Shown here: in pieces, positions 30,801 to 41,352 of the stretch
How the letters are laid out: every line of letters begins with the position of its first letter
How positions within the stretch are numbered: the first letter of the stretch is position 1
Assembly: GCA_037355855.1 (NCBI GenBank)
Contig: CM074764.1
Coordinates: 1,984,001-2,048,000, forward strand
Length of the DNA stretch: 64,000 bases
DNA from: Pseudo-nitzschia pungens
Taxonomy: Eukaryota > Bacillariophyta > Bacillariophyceae > Bacillariales > Bacillariaceae
Direction: 5' to 3'
Translations under genes and position numbers: made by a program
The notes under the pieces: generated by a model
What the model was told of the DNA's origin: nothing
Database searches by the model: none
What the model saw: only the letters and a program-made list of their open reading frames with translations

Positions 30801-33094
30801 GTCTTTGCGTTTGCGTTTGCTTCTGTCATTGCTTTTCCTTCGCATTCGGTGGCGTTCCGAGCGGGTGCCCCGAATGGATTCTTGGGAGCCTTTCCGGACG
30901 CGGGCGGGTGCGATGCGGAAGCAAAGGCGGAAGCAAACGCCGAGGCCGATGGATCGGGTTCGCTGCTTGCGGAAGACATCGAAAGGGAAGAAAAGTTGGT
31001 CGCGGAGAGCGGAGTGGTGGCGGTTGCGGTGGACGACGAAACGGCAACGGCGGAGGGCGTCAGCTTGATGCTTCCGAAGGGATTCTTCGCGGAGGCGGTT
31101 GCCGGTTTCCCAAACGCCGCGGAAGCGCCATTCGCGGCCGAGCTCGAGCTCGAGCTCGAGCCCGCAGCCCTGACGATGCGTCGCGCCGATTTTTGTTCTT
31201 GTTCTCCCCGTGCCGGTGGCGGTCGCGCCGCTGCTGTTGCTTCCGAGAAGGATGACTCACTCCCGCTCTTGCCGTCGCTGCTCTTGCCGTCGCTGCTGCT
31301 GGGTTTGGTGGTTTCGGCCGATTTCGCGCCGAATGCCAGCGTCGGTGCCCCGAACGAAGGATTCTTTCCGAACAGGGGTGGCGGTGGCGATGAAGATGCC
31401 GAAGCAAGTGCGGGTGCGGGAGCAGGTGGCGGGGAGGATTCCTTTGCGGCGGAGGAGGATATCGGCGGGGAGGAGAAGGTGGCAGGAGTGGAAGTGGTTG
31501 CGGAAACGGCAGCGGCAGCGGATGCTGGTGCCAACGCCGAGAAGGAGGAGGTTGCGGCTGTCGACGTCGACGACGACGTCGACGATGAAAACAAGCCCGT
31601 CGCGGTGGAGGAGGGTGTCAGCTTGATGCTTCCAAAGGGATTCTTTGCAGCAGCAGCAGCAGCAGCCCCAGCAGCAGCAAGGACACCGGCTGCCGATCCA
31701 GCGCCGGCGTTGGCGTTGCCCTTCGCATTCGCGCTCGCGTCTCGGTCCCCGTCCGCGGCTGCCGTTTTTTGGTTTGCGTTCGAACCCGAGGGTGTCCCAA
31801 AGGGATTGGTGGGAGCGGTGCTCGTGCTCGATAGGGGTGGATGCGACGACGCCGTCGCGGTTACGTTGGTCGATCCGGTATTGGTGATGGCGTCGGAGGA
31901 TATCGACAGCGAGGAAAATTCCAATGTCGATGACGGTGCTGTTGTCGTGGCGGCGGAGGTTGGTGCCGCGAGAGAAGAGAAGGAGGAGGAATTCGACGTT
32001 GCCGTTGCCGTTGTCGTTTGCGCCGCAAACAAAGACGAACGCAAACCGGTGGTGGTGGCGGCGGCGGTGGAGGGTGTCAGTCGGATGCTTCCAAAGGGAT
32101 TCTTGGTGGCGGCGGCGGCTCCTCCCGAGGATGACGACGACGACGACGACGACGTTGTCCTGCCGGAATGCAGAGCGGAAGCAGTGGCGGTGGCAGTGGC
32201 ACTCGCACCGGTTTTTGCGACCCGGACAATGCGCCGCGCCGCCGATTTTGGTGGGGAGAACGATGGTGCGTCGATCTTTTGCGTTGGTGCCAATGCCGGT
32301 GCTAGAGCTGCCATGGATGATGGTGTTGTTGTTGCTGTTGTTGCTGTTGTTGTCGATGATTCCGAGCTTGCTGTCTTTGTCCCCGTCGCTGTCCCTGTCG
32401 TCCTCGTCATCGAGGAGGAGAATCCTCCAAAGGGATTGGTGGGAGCCGCACCGGACGCGGGTGGATGCGACGACGATAACGATAACGACGATAAGGACGA
32501 AAGCTTTGGAGCGGAAAACGAAGAAAACGCCGTCGAACCAATACCCACCGAACCGGCAGCCACCAAACGACCGTTGTCGCTGTTGGTGTTGGCGTTGGTG
32601 TTGGCGTTGCTGTTAGTGTTGGAAAACGACGACGACGACGACGACGGCAATGCCGACGAGGAATTCGTTTTGGCAGCAGCGGAAGCGGCGGCATCCCTCG
32701 CCGCGGCGCTTCCCGGGAGGGGTTTGAGCTTGGGACGCGGCGAAGAGAACCATCGATCCCGCTTGGCTCTCCAGGAGGGGAGGTCTTGCTTGGTGGGAGT
32801 TGTCGTTGTCGTTGTCGTTGTCGTTGCCATTTTGGTGGTTGCGGTTGCGGTTGCTCTCGGAGTGGTACTCGTGGTAGTCGCGATCGTCGTAGCTGTTGTG
32901 GTTGTTTTGGTTGTTGTCGCTGCTGTCGCTGCGCGCGCGTGCGCCGGGGACGAGTCGTCGCTCGCGGCCCCCAACCGAGCGGTCGTCGGCGTCCGATGCG
33001 GGGACTTCCAGGGGGACCGGGATTGTTGGGACATTGACCGCGACGGGGACTCGCGGCGGTTGGTGGGTCCGCGATGGAATCGGAGCGTCGCCAT
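27836..33094 (-). CDS. FG-repeat nucleoporin with embedded cyclophilin domain
   Basis: An unbroken ORF of 1752 residues. Residues ~1-1200 are Ser/Thr/Ala-rich with many NPFG repeats, including a tandem block YPPMPS-APKNPFGAPSSTTA coded around 29740-30460. At about residue 1218 comes a short conserved-looking segment, YRTRLTKFYEKHNPSKVG...KYKGREEEMFRKLEAKY. A complete cyclophilin peptidyl-prolyl isomerase domain follows at about 1280-1460 (VHRIVPNFCLQAGDFT, NTNSSQFFF, YLNGKHVVFGEV). The catalytic Arg, Phe, Gln and His positions are kept, but the Trp that binds cyclosporin in human CypA is Tyr here. The last ~290 residues are again FG/GFG-rich. FG repeats place it in the nuclear pore; animal RanBP2 also carries a cyclophilin domain but at its end. 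Whether this is a RanBP2 counterpart or an independent fusion is undecided. Confidence 0.85.
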   Translation of the reverse strand: MATLRFHRGPTNRRESPSRSMSQQSRSPWKSPHRTPTTARLGAASDDSSPAHARAATAATTTKTTTTATTIATTTSTTPRATATATTKMATTTTTTTTTPTKQDLPSWRAKRDRWFSSPRPKLKPLPGSAAARDAAASAAAKTNSSSALPSSSSSSFSNTNSNANTNANTNSDNGRLVAAGSVGIGSTAFSSFSAPKLSSLSSLSLSSSHPPASGAAPTNPFGGFSSSMTRTTGTATGTKTASSESSTTTATTATTTPSSMAALAPALAPTQKIDAPSFSPPKSAARRIVRVAKTGASATATATASALHSGRTTSSSSSSSSSGGAAAATKNPFGSIRLTPSTAAATTTGLRSSLFAAQTTTATATSNSSSFSSLAAPTSAATTTAPSSTLEFSSLSISSDAITNTGSTNVTATASSHPPLSSTSTAPTNPFGTPSGSNANQKTAAADGDRDASANAKGNANAGAGSAAGVLAAAGAAAAAAAKNPFGSIKLTPSSTATGLFSSSTSSSTSTAATSSFSALAPASAAAAVSATTSTPATFSSPPISSSAAKESSPPPAPAPALASASSSPPPPLFGKNPSFGAPTLAFGAKSAETTKPSSSDGKSSDGKSGSESSFSEATAAARPPPARGEQEQKSARRIVRAAGSSSSSSSAANGASAAFGKPATASAKNPFGSIKLTPSAVAVSSSTATATTPLSATNFSSLSMSSASSEPDPSASAFASAFASASHPPASGKAPKNPFGAPARNATECEGKAMTEANANAKTNAKTTEPSEPEQPQPQRRIVKTANSASAGAAAFRVDNKKPAPNPFGSIKLTPSAGSVPTTAASSSSSPSSYPPASGAAPTNPFGAPSSATASTMKPKPKSSLSLSSSYPPMSSSAPKNPFGAPSSATASTTKAVSEPKPKSSYPPMPSTAPKNPFGAPSSTTATTTEAASDLKSSSSSSSSSYPPMPSAAPKNPFGAPSSTTASRTKAASEPKPKSSYPPMPSMAPKNPFGAPSSTTATTTKAASDLKSSSSSLSSSSSYPPMSSAAPKNPFGAPSSTTATTTKAATNLKSLSSSSSSSYPPMSSLAPKNPFGAPSSTTASTTKAASEPKPKSSYPPMPSTAPKNPFGALSSTTAKSETPNIFGGASSLFSSSSATGASPFSVTAAPTGTKSSIFGSKSVFGASPFANAPDTSQTKTSTDSVFSSKTSDTKDPAGSATPNDAARTAAVQTNKEDYRTRLTKFYEKHNPSKVGSVDANLEKYKGREEEMFRKLEAKYAAPKPLQPQYPSPAGEGPKCYLEFAIDGDSNEDSRRRVVVQLYADKAPLAADNFKCLCTGEITTHKAAGKPLRYLGSKVHRIVPNFCLQAGDFTTGDGRGGQSIYRPNSEHGDAWGKFKDEPDGFMDHSRKGLLSMANSGKNTNSSQFFFTLKAVPYLNGKHVVFGEVLEGMEVLEQLSKVEINPKTSRPVKSVTISACGAIDGDGKDLPSAGSSGEDQAAPAQSSLFGTAAGSSFTAFGTTGFGSSSATVAGDNSQKKKSMFGSGLSTTPSPFSSTPSLFGASNTGFGSKGFGAFGGSSSTTPTFGSTSGLGAESSRSGTQITAAASPTKAPVFGSPSALGGGGSSSGFGNNGFGSLAASSSSTPAFGSPSAIGVGGSSGSNDSSTATGFAAIAASPAKTSAFGSTSGFGSGSSTGFGSTGFGALAASSSNKSAFGDSGSTGFAALAASPADTSAFGSPSGFGSSSNSVSAFNTSSNKGFSPFGFKKHDE

Positions 33095-34293
33095 TTTGCG
33101 ATTCGCGATTCGCGATTTGCGATTGAGAATTGTCGCGTTGTTGCTTTGCGCGTTCTACGAAGGATCGCTCCGGCGATCGCTCCGGCGATTGTTTCGGTCG
33201 CTCCCGCTTCGTCGGGTCAACCGAGTGAGTCGAATAATCAAAGAATAGGTAGTAGTAGTAATAATAATAGCAATACAAAGCAATCGCAATTACCAATACC
33301 AATACAAGCACCGGTACGATACTCGTAACTTGTTTTCGTGTCGCAAGATCACTGATCGGGGATGGATATAATATTCGTCGCGTCCGAGCGTGGGATTTCA
33401 AATAAATTTCAAAACAATTGTTTCGTTCGAATTACTACTACTAGGGTTTCCAAAATTCATTGGATCACTTCCGAAATTGCTCCGGTAAGTTAATTTTAAT
33501 ACTGTAATCCTTACGCTACGGTAGGCGGTAAACCTTTTAATCTTTTGCGTATCGGACTCTGGAATGGACTGACTCACTCGACTGACTCCACTCGACTTCA
33601 CTACACTCGACCGGACCGGACCGGACCGGACCGGACCGGACCCACTCCACGCTCCGTACGGTATAAGGTTTAAATCTTACCCTAAGGTATTGTTTGCGAA
33701 GGGCTCGTATCTTGCTCACATACCGTAATACCGTACTTACTACGGTAGTACAAGTAAGTTACAATTACGAGCAAGGTTACATAAGATTTTACGGTACAAA
33801 TGAGGTTTTAAGTTGCGCAAGTCACTGGTCGTTGCCATCCCGCCCATCCCGACTCGACCGCGCGTCGCTGCGCAGTCCGACTCACTCCACGTGGAATAAA
33901 ATGATGGATTGATGGATTGATGGATTGATGCATTCCTTCGAGATTTTCATTACAGGTAAGGTTAACTTACTCATCAACAATTCGATACAAAAATGGAACA
34001 AGGACTAAACTCCACTAATTATTAACCTTAACCTCAAAAATTGTTGTTTTTTCATTGTTTGAGATTGATTTGGAGACGGACGATTTGGATTGTCAACGAT
34101 CCGGGCTCGGGGATACCGGTAAGGCTTAAAAAAGAAGGTTAACCTTACTCGTATGTTATAGCCACAACACCGCTGCAAATTGCACCGCACCGCACCGCAA
34201 CACAAACACAAACACAAACACAAACACAAACACAACATACCATCATTGCAGCAACGGACCGCACAACACGGCACAACACGGCACGGCACAACC
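33095..34293. other. Intergenic, CCGGA repeat and A/C-rich leader
   Basis: A perfect CCGGA pentamer run spans 33610-33641. GTAAGGTT and AACCTTAC motifs are at 33956 and 34141. Just upstream of the next gene an ACAAAC hexamer run (34198-34233) and GCACAACACG repeats could be transcribed leader; they read through in frame with the gene but are unlikely to be coding. Confidence 0.5.
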
Positions 34294-34912
34294 ATGGCCG
34301 AACATCCGTGGAAGAGCGGCAGCGGCAGCGGCAGCATGAAGGCCCGCAAGGAAGCCTTTGTGACGGGCCACGAGGGATCCGATCATCCCTGGGAAATCCT
34401 CTGGGTCTGTTCCTCCGTAGTGTGGGGTTGCTGGCTCTACGCCGAGCTGGCACGCAAGCAACATAACAACAAGCAACAACAACAACCACATAACAACAAG
34501 CAACAACAGAAACGACAAAGACAAAGACACAGACATCGACCCGGAACCACCACCCCCGCCGCCTTTCTCACCGAAGCCGTCGTGGTGTGGGTGCCGATCG
34601 TTCTGACCCAAACCAAGTATCTGTATCCCTACGGGAGTCTCTGGATGGTGGCAGAAATACTGGCCGCCTCGCTTTTGTCGGTAGCAAGGCGGCAGCAGCA
34701 ACGACAACAGCGAGAGCGACAGCAACGGCAACAGCAACAAGAGCAAACGGAGCAAGCGTCGTCGAGCGCTGTCGCATCCACAACCGCAACCACAACTGAA
34801 AACGAAAACGAAAACAAAGGGAATCCAGACGACGACGACGACGACAACGCACGCACAACAAACACGTCCACAACAACACTACCGACCGATCAAAACCAAC
34901 GCCACCACCACC

Positions 34913-34943
<31 letters not shown>

Positions 34944-36549
34944 CGAAAACCAGTACGGGAACGAATACGAGTACCTGACGCTGTATCGGTCCTCCATTTA
35001 CTACCTGACCTTTGTGGCCATTTTGGCGGTGGACTTTGAACTCTTTCCCCGCCGCTTTTGCAAGACCGAGACGGCCGGATACGGCTTGATGGACGTCGGG
35101 GCCGCCTCCTTTTGCATCTCGGGGGGCATTGCCGGGGGCAAGGCGTATTGCGGCGGTCGCGGTGGCGGTCGCAGTGGCAGTGGCAGTCGCAGTGACCGGA
35201 GGCCCTGGCTAAGGCCCCTGGCCAAGGCGGCCCCCCTGATCCTCGTTGGCATCGTCCGGACCGTCACCAACAAGGAACTGGACTACCAGGAACACGTCAC
35301 GGAATACGGGGTGCACTGGAACTTTTTCTTCACCCTGGGGGTCCTGGCGATCGTGCCGACGCTGCGCCGGCAATTGCTGCTGGCGACGGAAGGGGACGGG
35401 GAAACGGAAACGGAAACGGATGCAGGCACTGCTCCCGCTCGTCGCACTCGCCGCGCGCTGCCACGGTTGATCCGGTGGTCGATCGCCTGGGCACCGGTCG
35501 CAATCATGCTGCTCTACCAGCACGAGCTGACCCGCGGCGGGCTGCAGGACTTTGTCGAGCGAGCCCCCCGGAGGCCGAAACGGGGAACGACCAACGCTAG
35601 CGGCGGCACCGTCCACCTCGGGAGCGAGGGTGCCGTTCTCGATGGTTGGATTCGCGCGCTGCAAACGCGGTGGATGGGATTCTTTCTGGCCAACCGGGAG
35701 GGAATCCTGGGATGCATCGGGTACGTCTTTTTGCACACGGTCGGGGAGTGGATCGGGAGACGATTTGTCTTTGCCGGGGGCAGAAGCAGCAGCAGCAGCG
35801 GGAGCGACCATCACGGAGGCAGCGAAAAGGATGGACCGCCGCCGCCGCCACCCGGTCGGAATGCGCAACGAGCACCGCTCTCGTTGTCGTCGTCGTCGTC
35901 ATCGCTGGGAAGCCTGGCGATCGGCCTGTGGGTGCTGTGGTGCGCGCTCGCGGTCGTTATCCCGTTCCGCGGCACCGAGACCAGCGGCATCCTCGGCGGC
36001 GGCAGCATCACCAGCGGTGCGACCCCCGCGATCCCGCCCGTGAACGTCTCCCGGAGGTCCACCAACCTGCCGTTTTGCGTCTGGGCGCTGGCGCACAACG
36101 TCACGCTGCTCTGGGCCCTTTGGAAACTCGAGGCGTGGCTGTCGCCTGCCGTTCGAAGTGGAAGTGGAAGTGGAACTGCGACTGGAACTGCCGTTGTTGC
36201 GGACTGGGTTCCGCCGACCTGGAGGGCCGTCAACCGCCACGGAATGGTCGCCTTTTTGGTCGCCAACGTTGCCACGGGACTCGTCAACCTCACCGTTCCG
36301 ACCATCGACACGGGAGATGCCATGGCCATGGCCATTCTTCTGGTGTACATTTCCGGGGTGGGAATCGCGGTGCGGATGGTGGATGCGTTTTGGACGCCGG
36401 CGTCCGAATCGGAATCGGAGTCCGGGTGCGAGCGGAGAAAGCCCGGCAGCCGGGGCGAGCGCCGGAGCGGTGGCACGATCGCGGATTCTTCATTGGCGGC
36501 GGCGGCAGCAGCAGCAGCAGCAGCAGCCGGCGACAAGAAACGCGATTAG
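34294..36549 (+). CDS. PIGW: GPI-anchor inositol acyltransferase (GWT1/PIG-W)
   Basis: From the ATG at 34294 (CACAACCATGG, a strong context) the ORF codes 751 residues. The frame is open to 34180, but that part is repeat leader. The diagnostic region is FVAILAVDFELFPRRFCKTE followed by GYGLMDVGAASF, then ILVGIVRTVTNKELDYQEHV and TEYGVHWNFFFTLG. These match the conserved motifs of GWT1/PIG-W, the ER multi-spanning enzyme that acylates the inositol of glucosaminyl-phosphatidylinositol during GPI-anchor synthesis. Many hydrophobic segments follow, separated by Gly/Ser/Gln/Asn low-complexity inserts, including a poly-Gln stretch coded near 34910-34940. Because of these inserts the protein is longer than yeast or human homologues (about 490-500 residues). 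It ends in a poly-Ala run. No break is seen. Confidence 0.88.
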
Positions 36550-36992
36550 ATAGGTAGGTGGGGCGGGGCGGGGCGGACGGGTAGTAGTGCGGTCGGTTGG
36601 TTCGGAAACCCACCAATCAAAATGCCGTCTTCGAATGAATGAATGAATCAATCAATCCATCAATCCGAATCATCCGAATGGGAAGGAAGAATCGCATCGA
36701 TCAAAACCACGTTGCGACAAAGGAATCCGATTCAACGCAGCACAGACATCGCAACGCGATGCAATGCAATGCAACCGCGACGAGTGAACGACACTCCGAA
36801 ACGCGGACACACAAAGACAAAGACAAAGACAAACGCACAAGAATCCCATGAGCAGAAGCATTTTGACTACACGTAAGACCTTACCGTATTATCGTTTAGT
36901 GGCGGCGGATAAATCTACTGTGCCACAGGAACATGATTGATTTTTGTTTTTTTACAAATTTCAAAAATTCCCTGTCCTCCCCACACTGAATC
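36550..36992. other. Intergenic
   Basis: Only simple repeats are seen: GGGGC pentamers (36558-36575), GAATGAATC/ATCAATC runs (36635-36665) and ACAAAG hexamers (36808-36833). Confidence 0.5.
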
Positions 36993-37252
36993 TGTGTCAA
37001 AGTGACACCCGGGGTCAAAGTGACCCTCAGTGTCACTTTGACACTTGACACTCGCTGATACTTTTTGGGGTCAAAGTTACACCGGGTGTCATTTTGACAC
37101 TGGGTGTCACTTTGACACTCACAAGAGAAGTAGAAAAATACGTAGAGTGTCAAAGTGACACCCGGTATCAAAGTGACACCCGGTGTCAAAGTGACACTTG
37201 ACACTCGCTGATGCTTTTGGGTGTCAAAGTGACCCCGGGTGTCAAAGTGACA
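36993..37252. repeat. Array of palindromic GTGTCAAAGTGACAC motifs
   Basis: About ten copies or near-copies of GTGTCAAAGTGACAC, or of its reverse complement GTGTCACTTTGACAC, occur in 260 bp, often on an 18-nt period with CCG spacers. Each unit is itself an inverted repeat (GTGTCA/TGACAC). The array runs in one orientation, switches strand around 37030-37115, then returns, so it can form large hairpins. A ~25-nt segment containing CTTGACACTCGCTGAT occurs twice (about 37043 and 37198). One frame reads as repeated VTLTPGVTL on the minus strand, which I take as incidental. Confidence 0.85.
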
Positions 37253-38123
37253 CCAAGCGCTAAGTGGTGCGCAGGGGGCTGGAAAAATTTAAATTCTTAG
37301 AAAAAAATTTAATCAACCATGTTCCAGTTGATTTCCCCATATTTTTTTCTCAGTCCAATTACACTAGTCAAATACACAATGACCATTAGTCTTACGGTAC
37401 CCCGACGGTAAGTGGCATAAGTAGCATAATATCGAGGTGAAATATCTTCATAGTCCCCGTGATTCATGCCAGTACTGTACTCAAAGGTCGTACATAGCTC
37501 CATGTAGATCTTCTGTCTGTTTGTCTCTTCTCCTGAGCACACAATATTTATATGTCCTTTACTTGTTCCGTTGCGCCCAGTGCCATGAATCATCTCCGTC
37601 AAAAATTGAAATCAATAAATATTCAAATACGGTATTCAATCCGCTCATCATAAGAAGGTAAGATTTATCTCTTAATTTTAATCTTTTATCAAACGAAGTA
37701 ACCTTAATTCTATCTCGTTTTTCCCCCCTTAGTTTCCAGCAGGAAAACTGCATAGTATTGTTATCGTGACATTTTCAATGAAAAATATTTCTGCGTTGTT
37801 AAAAAACTTGAAAGATTTATGGAAAACAGAACGGCGGGTGTCTGGTGCTCGTTGATCGTGACTGCCTACTATTATTTGTACCAATACTACAAAATTCCTA
37901 TCAGCTGCCCCCCGGTTCTACATCCCTAACTAGTTCTTATTACGAAGTACTACGGTACTATGGAAGAAGCCGGGTGACAGCTGAAAGGAATTCCGTAGTA
38001 GGTAGTAGTAAACCTTACGATACGATATTGAGTGATTCCCGAAATAGGATTACTTATTTTTTAAGTAGACGCAAGCGATTAATCAATAAAATCATTCAAT
38101 CACAACCACAGGCAATCACTAAA
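37253..38123. other. Intergenic
   Basis: This holds copy B of the inverted-repeat element (37885-38000) and an AACCTTAC motif at 38011. The rest is AT-rich without a recognisable gene. The final ~100 bases are the presumed 5' UTR of the gene at 38124. Confidence 0.5.
37885..38000 (+). mobile_element. Short inverted-repeat element, copy B
   Basis: The 116-bp segment runs from TACTACAAAATTCCTATCAG to GGAATTCCGTAGTA, with CAGCTG in both arms and GTTCTACATCCC in the loop. It matches copies A and C; the loop here is about 15-20 bp longer (TATTACGAAGTACTACGG). Confidence 0.75.
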
Positions 38124-40138
38124 ATGCGTCGTTGTCTTCTCCCTTTCCTTTTGCTACTACTTGCCCAGCCAATGGCATGTGAATTTCAAGGCAGTTTATC
38201 TTCGGAATTGCGCTATGCGGAAAATGGTGATCATCTCGTCATCGACTCGTCCCCCGATCAAAGCAGTCTGAAACAGCACCAAGTAAGTGTTTCTGTATGT
38301 TCCTTTCTCTATGATTTCTCCAAACGACATTTGATTCATTTCTTTCCCACTGCATGGTCAATCCTCGACAGCTCCGTCGGCAACTGAAACCGAAAAAAGA
38401 AGAAAAGAAGACTACAACGCCGCCAGTGAAAGACTCGAAGAAGACCTCGAAGAAGACCTCGAAGAAGACCTCGAAGTTGAAATATGAGGTTTGGGCGTCT
38501 GATCAATCGAACTCGGTGGCTGGTCAGACAGCTGTGGGAGTGAAAGGATCTTTCTTGTGGATCTTTGATTCTGATGGAGTCGAGAACCAAATCGATGGTC
38601 GAGGCGATGCTGTCCCATTACCCTGCTCTCCCGACAAGTCTCAAGGACCATGCGATGCGCTCGACATGTTTCCTCCCGACCTCGATCAGATCAAAGCTGA
38701 CGGCATTCCCACCGGGGAGAAACTGAGTGATTTGGATGGCTTTGGTCGTCTACATGGCGTGATTGTGGATCCTCAAAACAAATACGTGAATGCAAACTTT
38801 TTCACTCCTGGAGGTGCGTTCGCTGCCATCATTGATGTCGTAACCAAGGAAGCCATCTCATTGTTCCGCCTGACAGAATACACCAACAACTCACACGGGA
38901 GATCCTTACACATGAGTTTCTGGACGCACGACGGATTGGCAATCATCTGCGCAAATCTACATGGCAAAGCAATCGAACGAATCAACGTTGTGAGAGATTC
39001 GTATGGCGCGATTATAGCGGTAGAATTCGATAGAACTGCCTCCATTGGGTTGGGCAAAGATAACAATATTATTGAAGAAGCGACGTTTTTTGCCGGCAAC
39101 AATGCGTTTGGTCGACCACTGAAGGGCAGCATCATTGGAGATTATAGCGATGCCGATCTCGGGGATCTCACCCCCAACGGATACTGTAAGGAAGACGGTT
39201 GCGGATCAAGTACCCTCCCTAGTACAGGACGAGGGAACAATATGCCAATCTGTCCAATCACTTCCACCCGCGGTCTTATATACGCGAACTTTGCTGGAGG
39301 TGGCATGTTCGTCCTGGATGACAGCACTACACCATTATCCATTGTCGGTGAATACGATAGCAAGACATTCAATGGTGCGGGTTGCGGTGGAACCCAAATC
39401 GGCAAACAGGTTTTTCTTAATGCTGGTGTTTCCGCTGGTGCTAGTGGTCATGACCAATCCACATTCTCATTGTATTCCTTCAATGACGAGGAATATGCAG
39501 ATGGGCCAAAACCTATGAACTCTCCACCTCCAACGGTCGTCTTTAAAGATCCAACGAACACAAATACCATCGGCAATGTTGATGGTACGAACGAACTAAA
39601 CCCAACGGGACAGATTCCTGGCATAACGACACGCCGTGATTCGCATGGAACGATCGACACGGAGAACGACAAGTACTTGCATGTTTTTGATAGAGTTCAG
39701 AATGTGGCCGAGGTCTTCAACGTCAAAACACACAAACGCTACACGTACGATTTGACTTCCAAGGATGGCCAGTCCGGAAGGCCAGATGATCCTGCGGACT
39801 TCGGTGCTTGTTTTGCAAAGTCGGTCGTTGATGACAAGAACTTGGTTCCGAACGATCCTTCCCCGGATTTGGTATCAATCACCCCCGACGGAAAGTATTT
39901 GATGATTGCCTTGCGGGGTCCCGTGCCCGTGTCGGTTGCTCATTCTGCTCAAGGAAGCTGTCCCGGAGTGGGCATTATCAAGCTGTCGAAAGGCGGAAAA
40001 CGAGGCAAGCTTGTCGACGTCATTCGTACCACGAACATTATCGACACGGCTCCGGCTCCCAACATCGTTGGAGGTATCCAATACACGGGTGCCGAACGCA
40101 GCGACGTTCACAGTGCCATGGTTGTCCGCCGGGAATAA
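38124..40138 (+). CDS. Secreted protein with Lys-rich N-terminus and propeller-like body (2 exons)
   Basis: Exon 1 (38124-38282, 53 codons) and exon 2 (38372-40138) are joined by an 89-nt GTAAGT-CAG intron in phase, giving 641 residues. Residues 1-20 are a clear signal peptide (RRCLLPFLLLLLAQPMAC). Right after the splice comes LRRQL, then a Lys-rich stretch with KKTSKKTSKKTSK. The remaining ~550 residues show regularly spaced strands such as FGRLHGVIVDPQNKYVNANF, LHMSFWTHDGLAIICANL, RGLIYANFAGGGMFVL and LVSITPDGKYLMIAL. The recurrent 'v..DPdgkyly.....' pattern suggests a seven-bladed YVTN/lactonase-type beta-propeller, inferred by eye. It is extracellular or in the secretory path. The RXL-like motif before a KxxK-type segment recalls silica-associated diatom proteins. 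No family name is certain. Confidence 0.75.
38283..38371 (+). other. Intron (89 nt) of the secreted propeller-like gene
   Basis: Donor GTAAGT, acceptor CTCGACAG. The intron is phase 0, and reading through it meets a stop before the downstream ORF. Confidence 0.85.
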
Positions 40139-41352
40139 TTCTTGAATTCTTCTGCGTTCACTCCCATCCAAACTACTGCGGTTCATTTGATTTGTTAGCA
40201 ACGATCCCGTTCTGCTGAATTGAGGGTCGTTTGTATTCTTCTCTATCCTATTTACCGGTTTTCACATCATATTATTATGATAGCTTTATCATGATTGTAG
40301 AGAGAGTGTCATTCTCATCATGATTTGAAGCGCCAGTACAGTTATGCATAATACGTAGTACAAGCAAGAATATGTCAAACATACTATCGCGTTATCGTAC
40401 AAAAATGGGCATAACTAATTCTGTACCGGTATTATTTGTACCGTAATATACGTGGTAGGACAGAAAAATCATGAGAGTTCTCGGCGTTTTTATCACACGA
40501 TAGCTTTGGAAGAGAAAATCCATTGGTACGGTACCGTACCGTAACCTTACGGTAACGTGGAAACCACTGTGTTGATTTAGAATATTGCGTAAGAAAAGTA
40601 CGTACTTACGTGAGGTAGTACTCAAAGTACAGCACGCGGTTTTGAGGTTAGGAGATACAGATAATGAAAAACGGGGAAAAAACCACAGGACTACTGACTT
40701 ATACCGGTACATTATTGGGGGTCATAATTATTATTTACTCCCGTTGTAGAACAACATTGCCTACCGTACCTATTTTTTGAGATGTCATCGGCATTTTTGT
40801 TGACCAAAGAACAAAGAACACTAGTTATTTTTTTTGTCGCGGCATAATGTCACCAAGATGGATGATATGAGTAACGAGTACAATAATATCGCGTGTCAGC
40901 CCGATAGTGATTTTGCTTCGTGTTCCGATCGGAATCGCATTCCATTCGTTCTACTGTGTTCGACTCACTCGATCAGCGCACATAACATAACATCACATCT
41001 CATCAGAACCGAAATCAGTCGATCGCCAATCGGAACGAAACGGAGCGGCCAAAGAATTCAATCTTGCTGCTTGCCGAAGAAGTATCAGAAAAAGTGACGC
41101 TACAAGCACTATCGCATCTGACACTTCACTTTTGCTGAACAAGTAATCACGGCAGATTGTGGTAGGGAGAGCCCCAATTGACTCAAGCTGTCCAATAGTA
41201 GTGCATTCCAACAACAAAAAAAAAGAAATCTAGCCGTTCGTCAAACGCAAAACAACAAGCAAGCAAACAGGCATAGAAACAAACCAACAAACAGACAACC
41301 AGACAGACAATCCATCGCAAGCACGAAATATTAACAATCATTGACCGCCACG
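40139..41352. other. Intergenic
   Basis: No gene is supported. A TACCGTACCG-rich patch with AACCTTAC (40543) lies at 40520-40560. The ~120 bases before 41353 are rich in AACAAAC/CAGACA words and look like 5' UTR. Confidence 0.5.

Noticed and set aside
30654..33248. 864-residue plus-strand open frame
   Set aside because: Antisense shadow of the nucleoporin gene; it is open only because of the Ser/Thr/Ala-rich codon pattern on the other strand.
36896..37204. Minus-strand ORF with VTLTPGVTL repeats
   Set aside because: Translation of the palindromic array; it starts and ends within repeat DNA.
36993..37252. Palindromic repeats as a CRISPR-like array
   Set aside because: Spacers are only 3 nt, the orientation switches, and the genome is eukaryotic.
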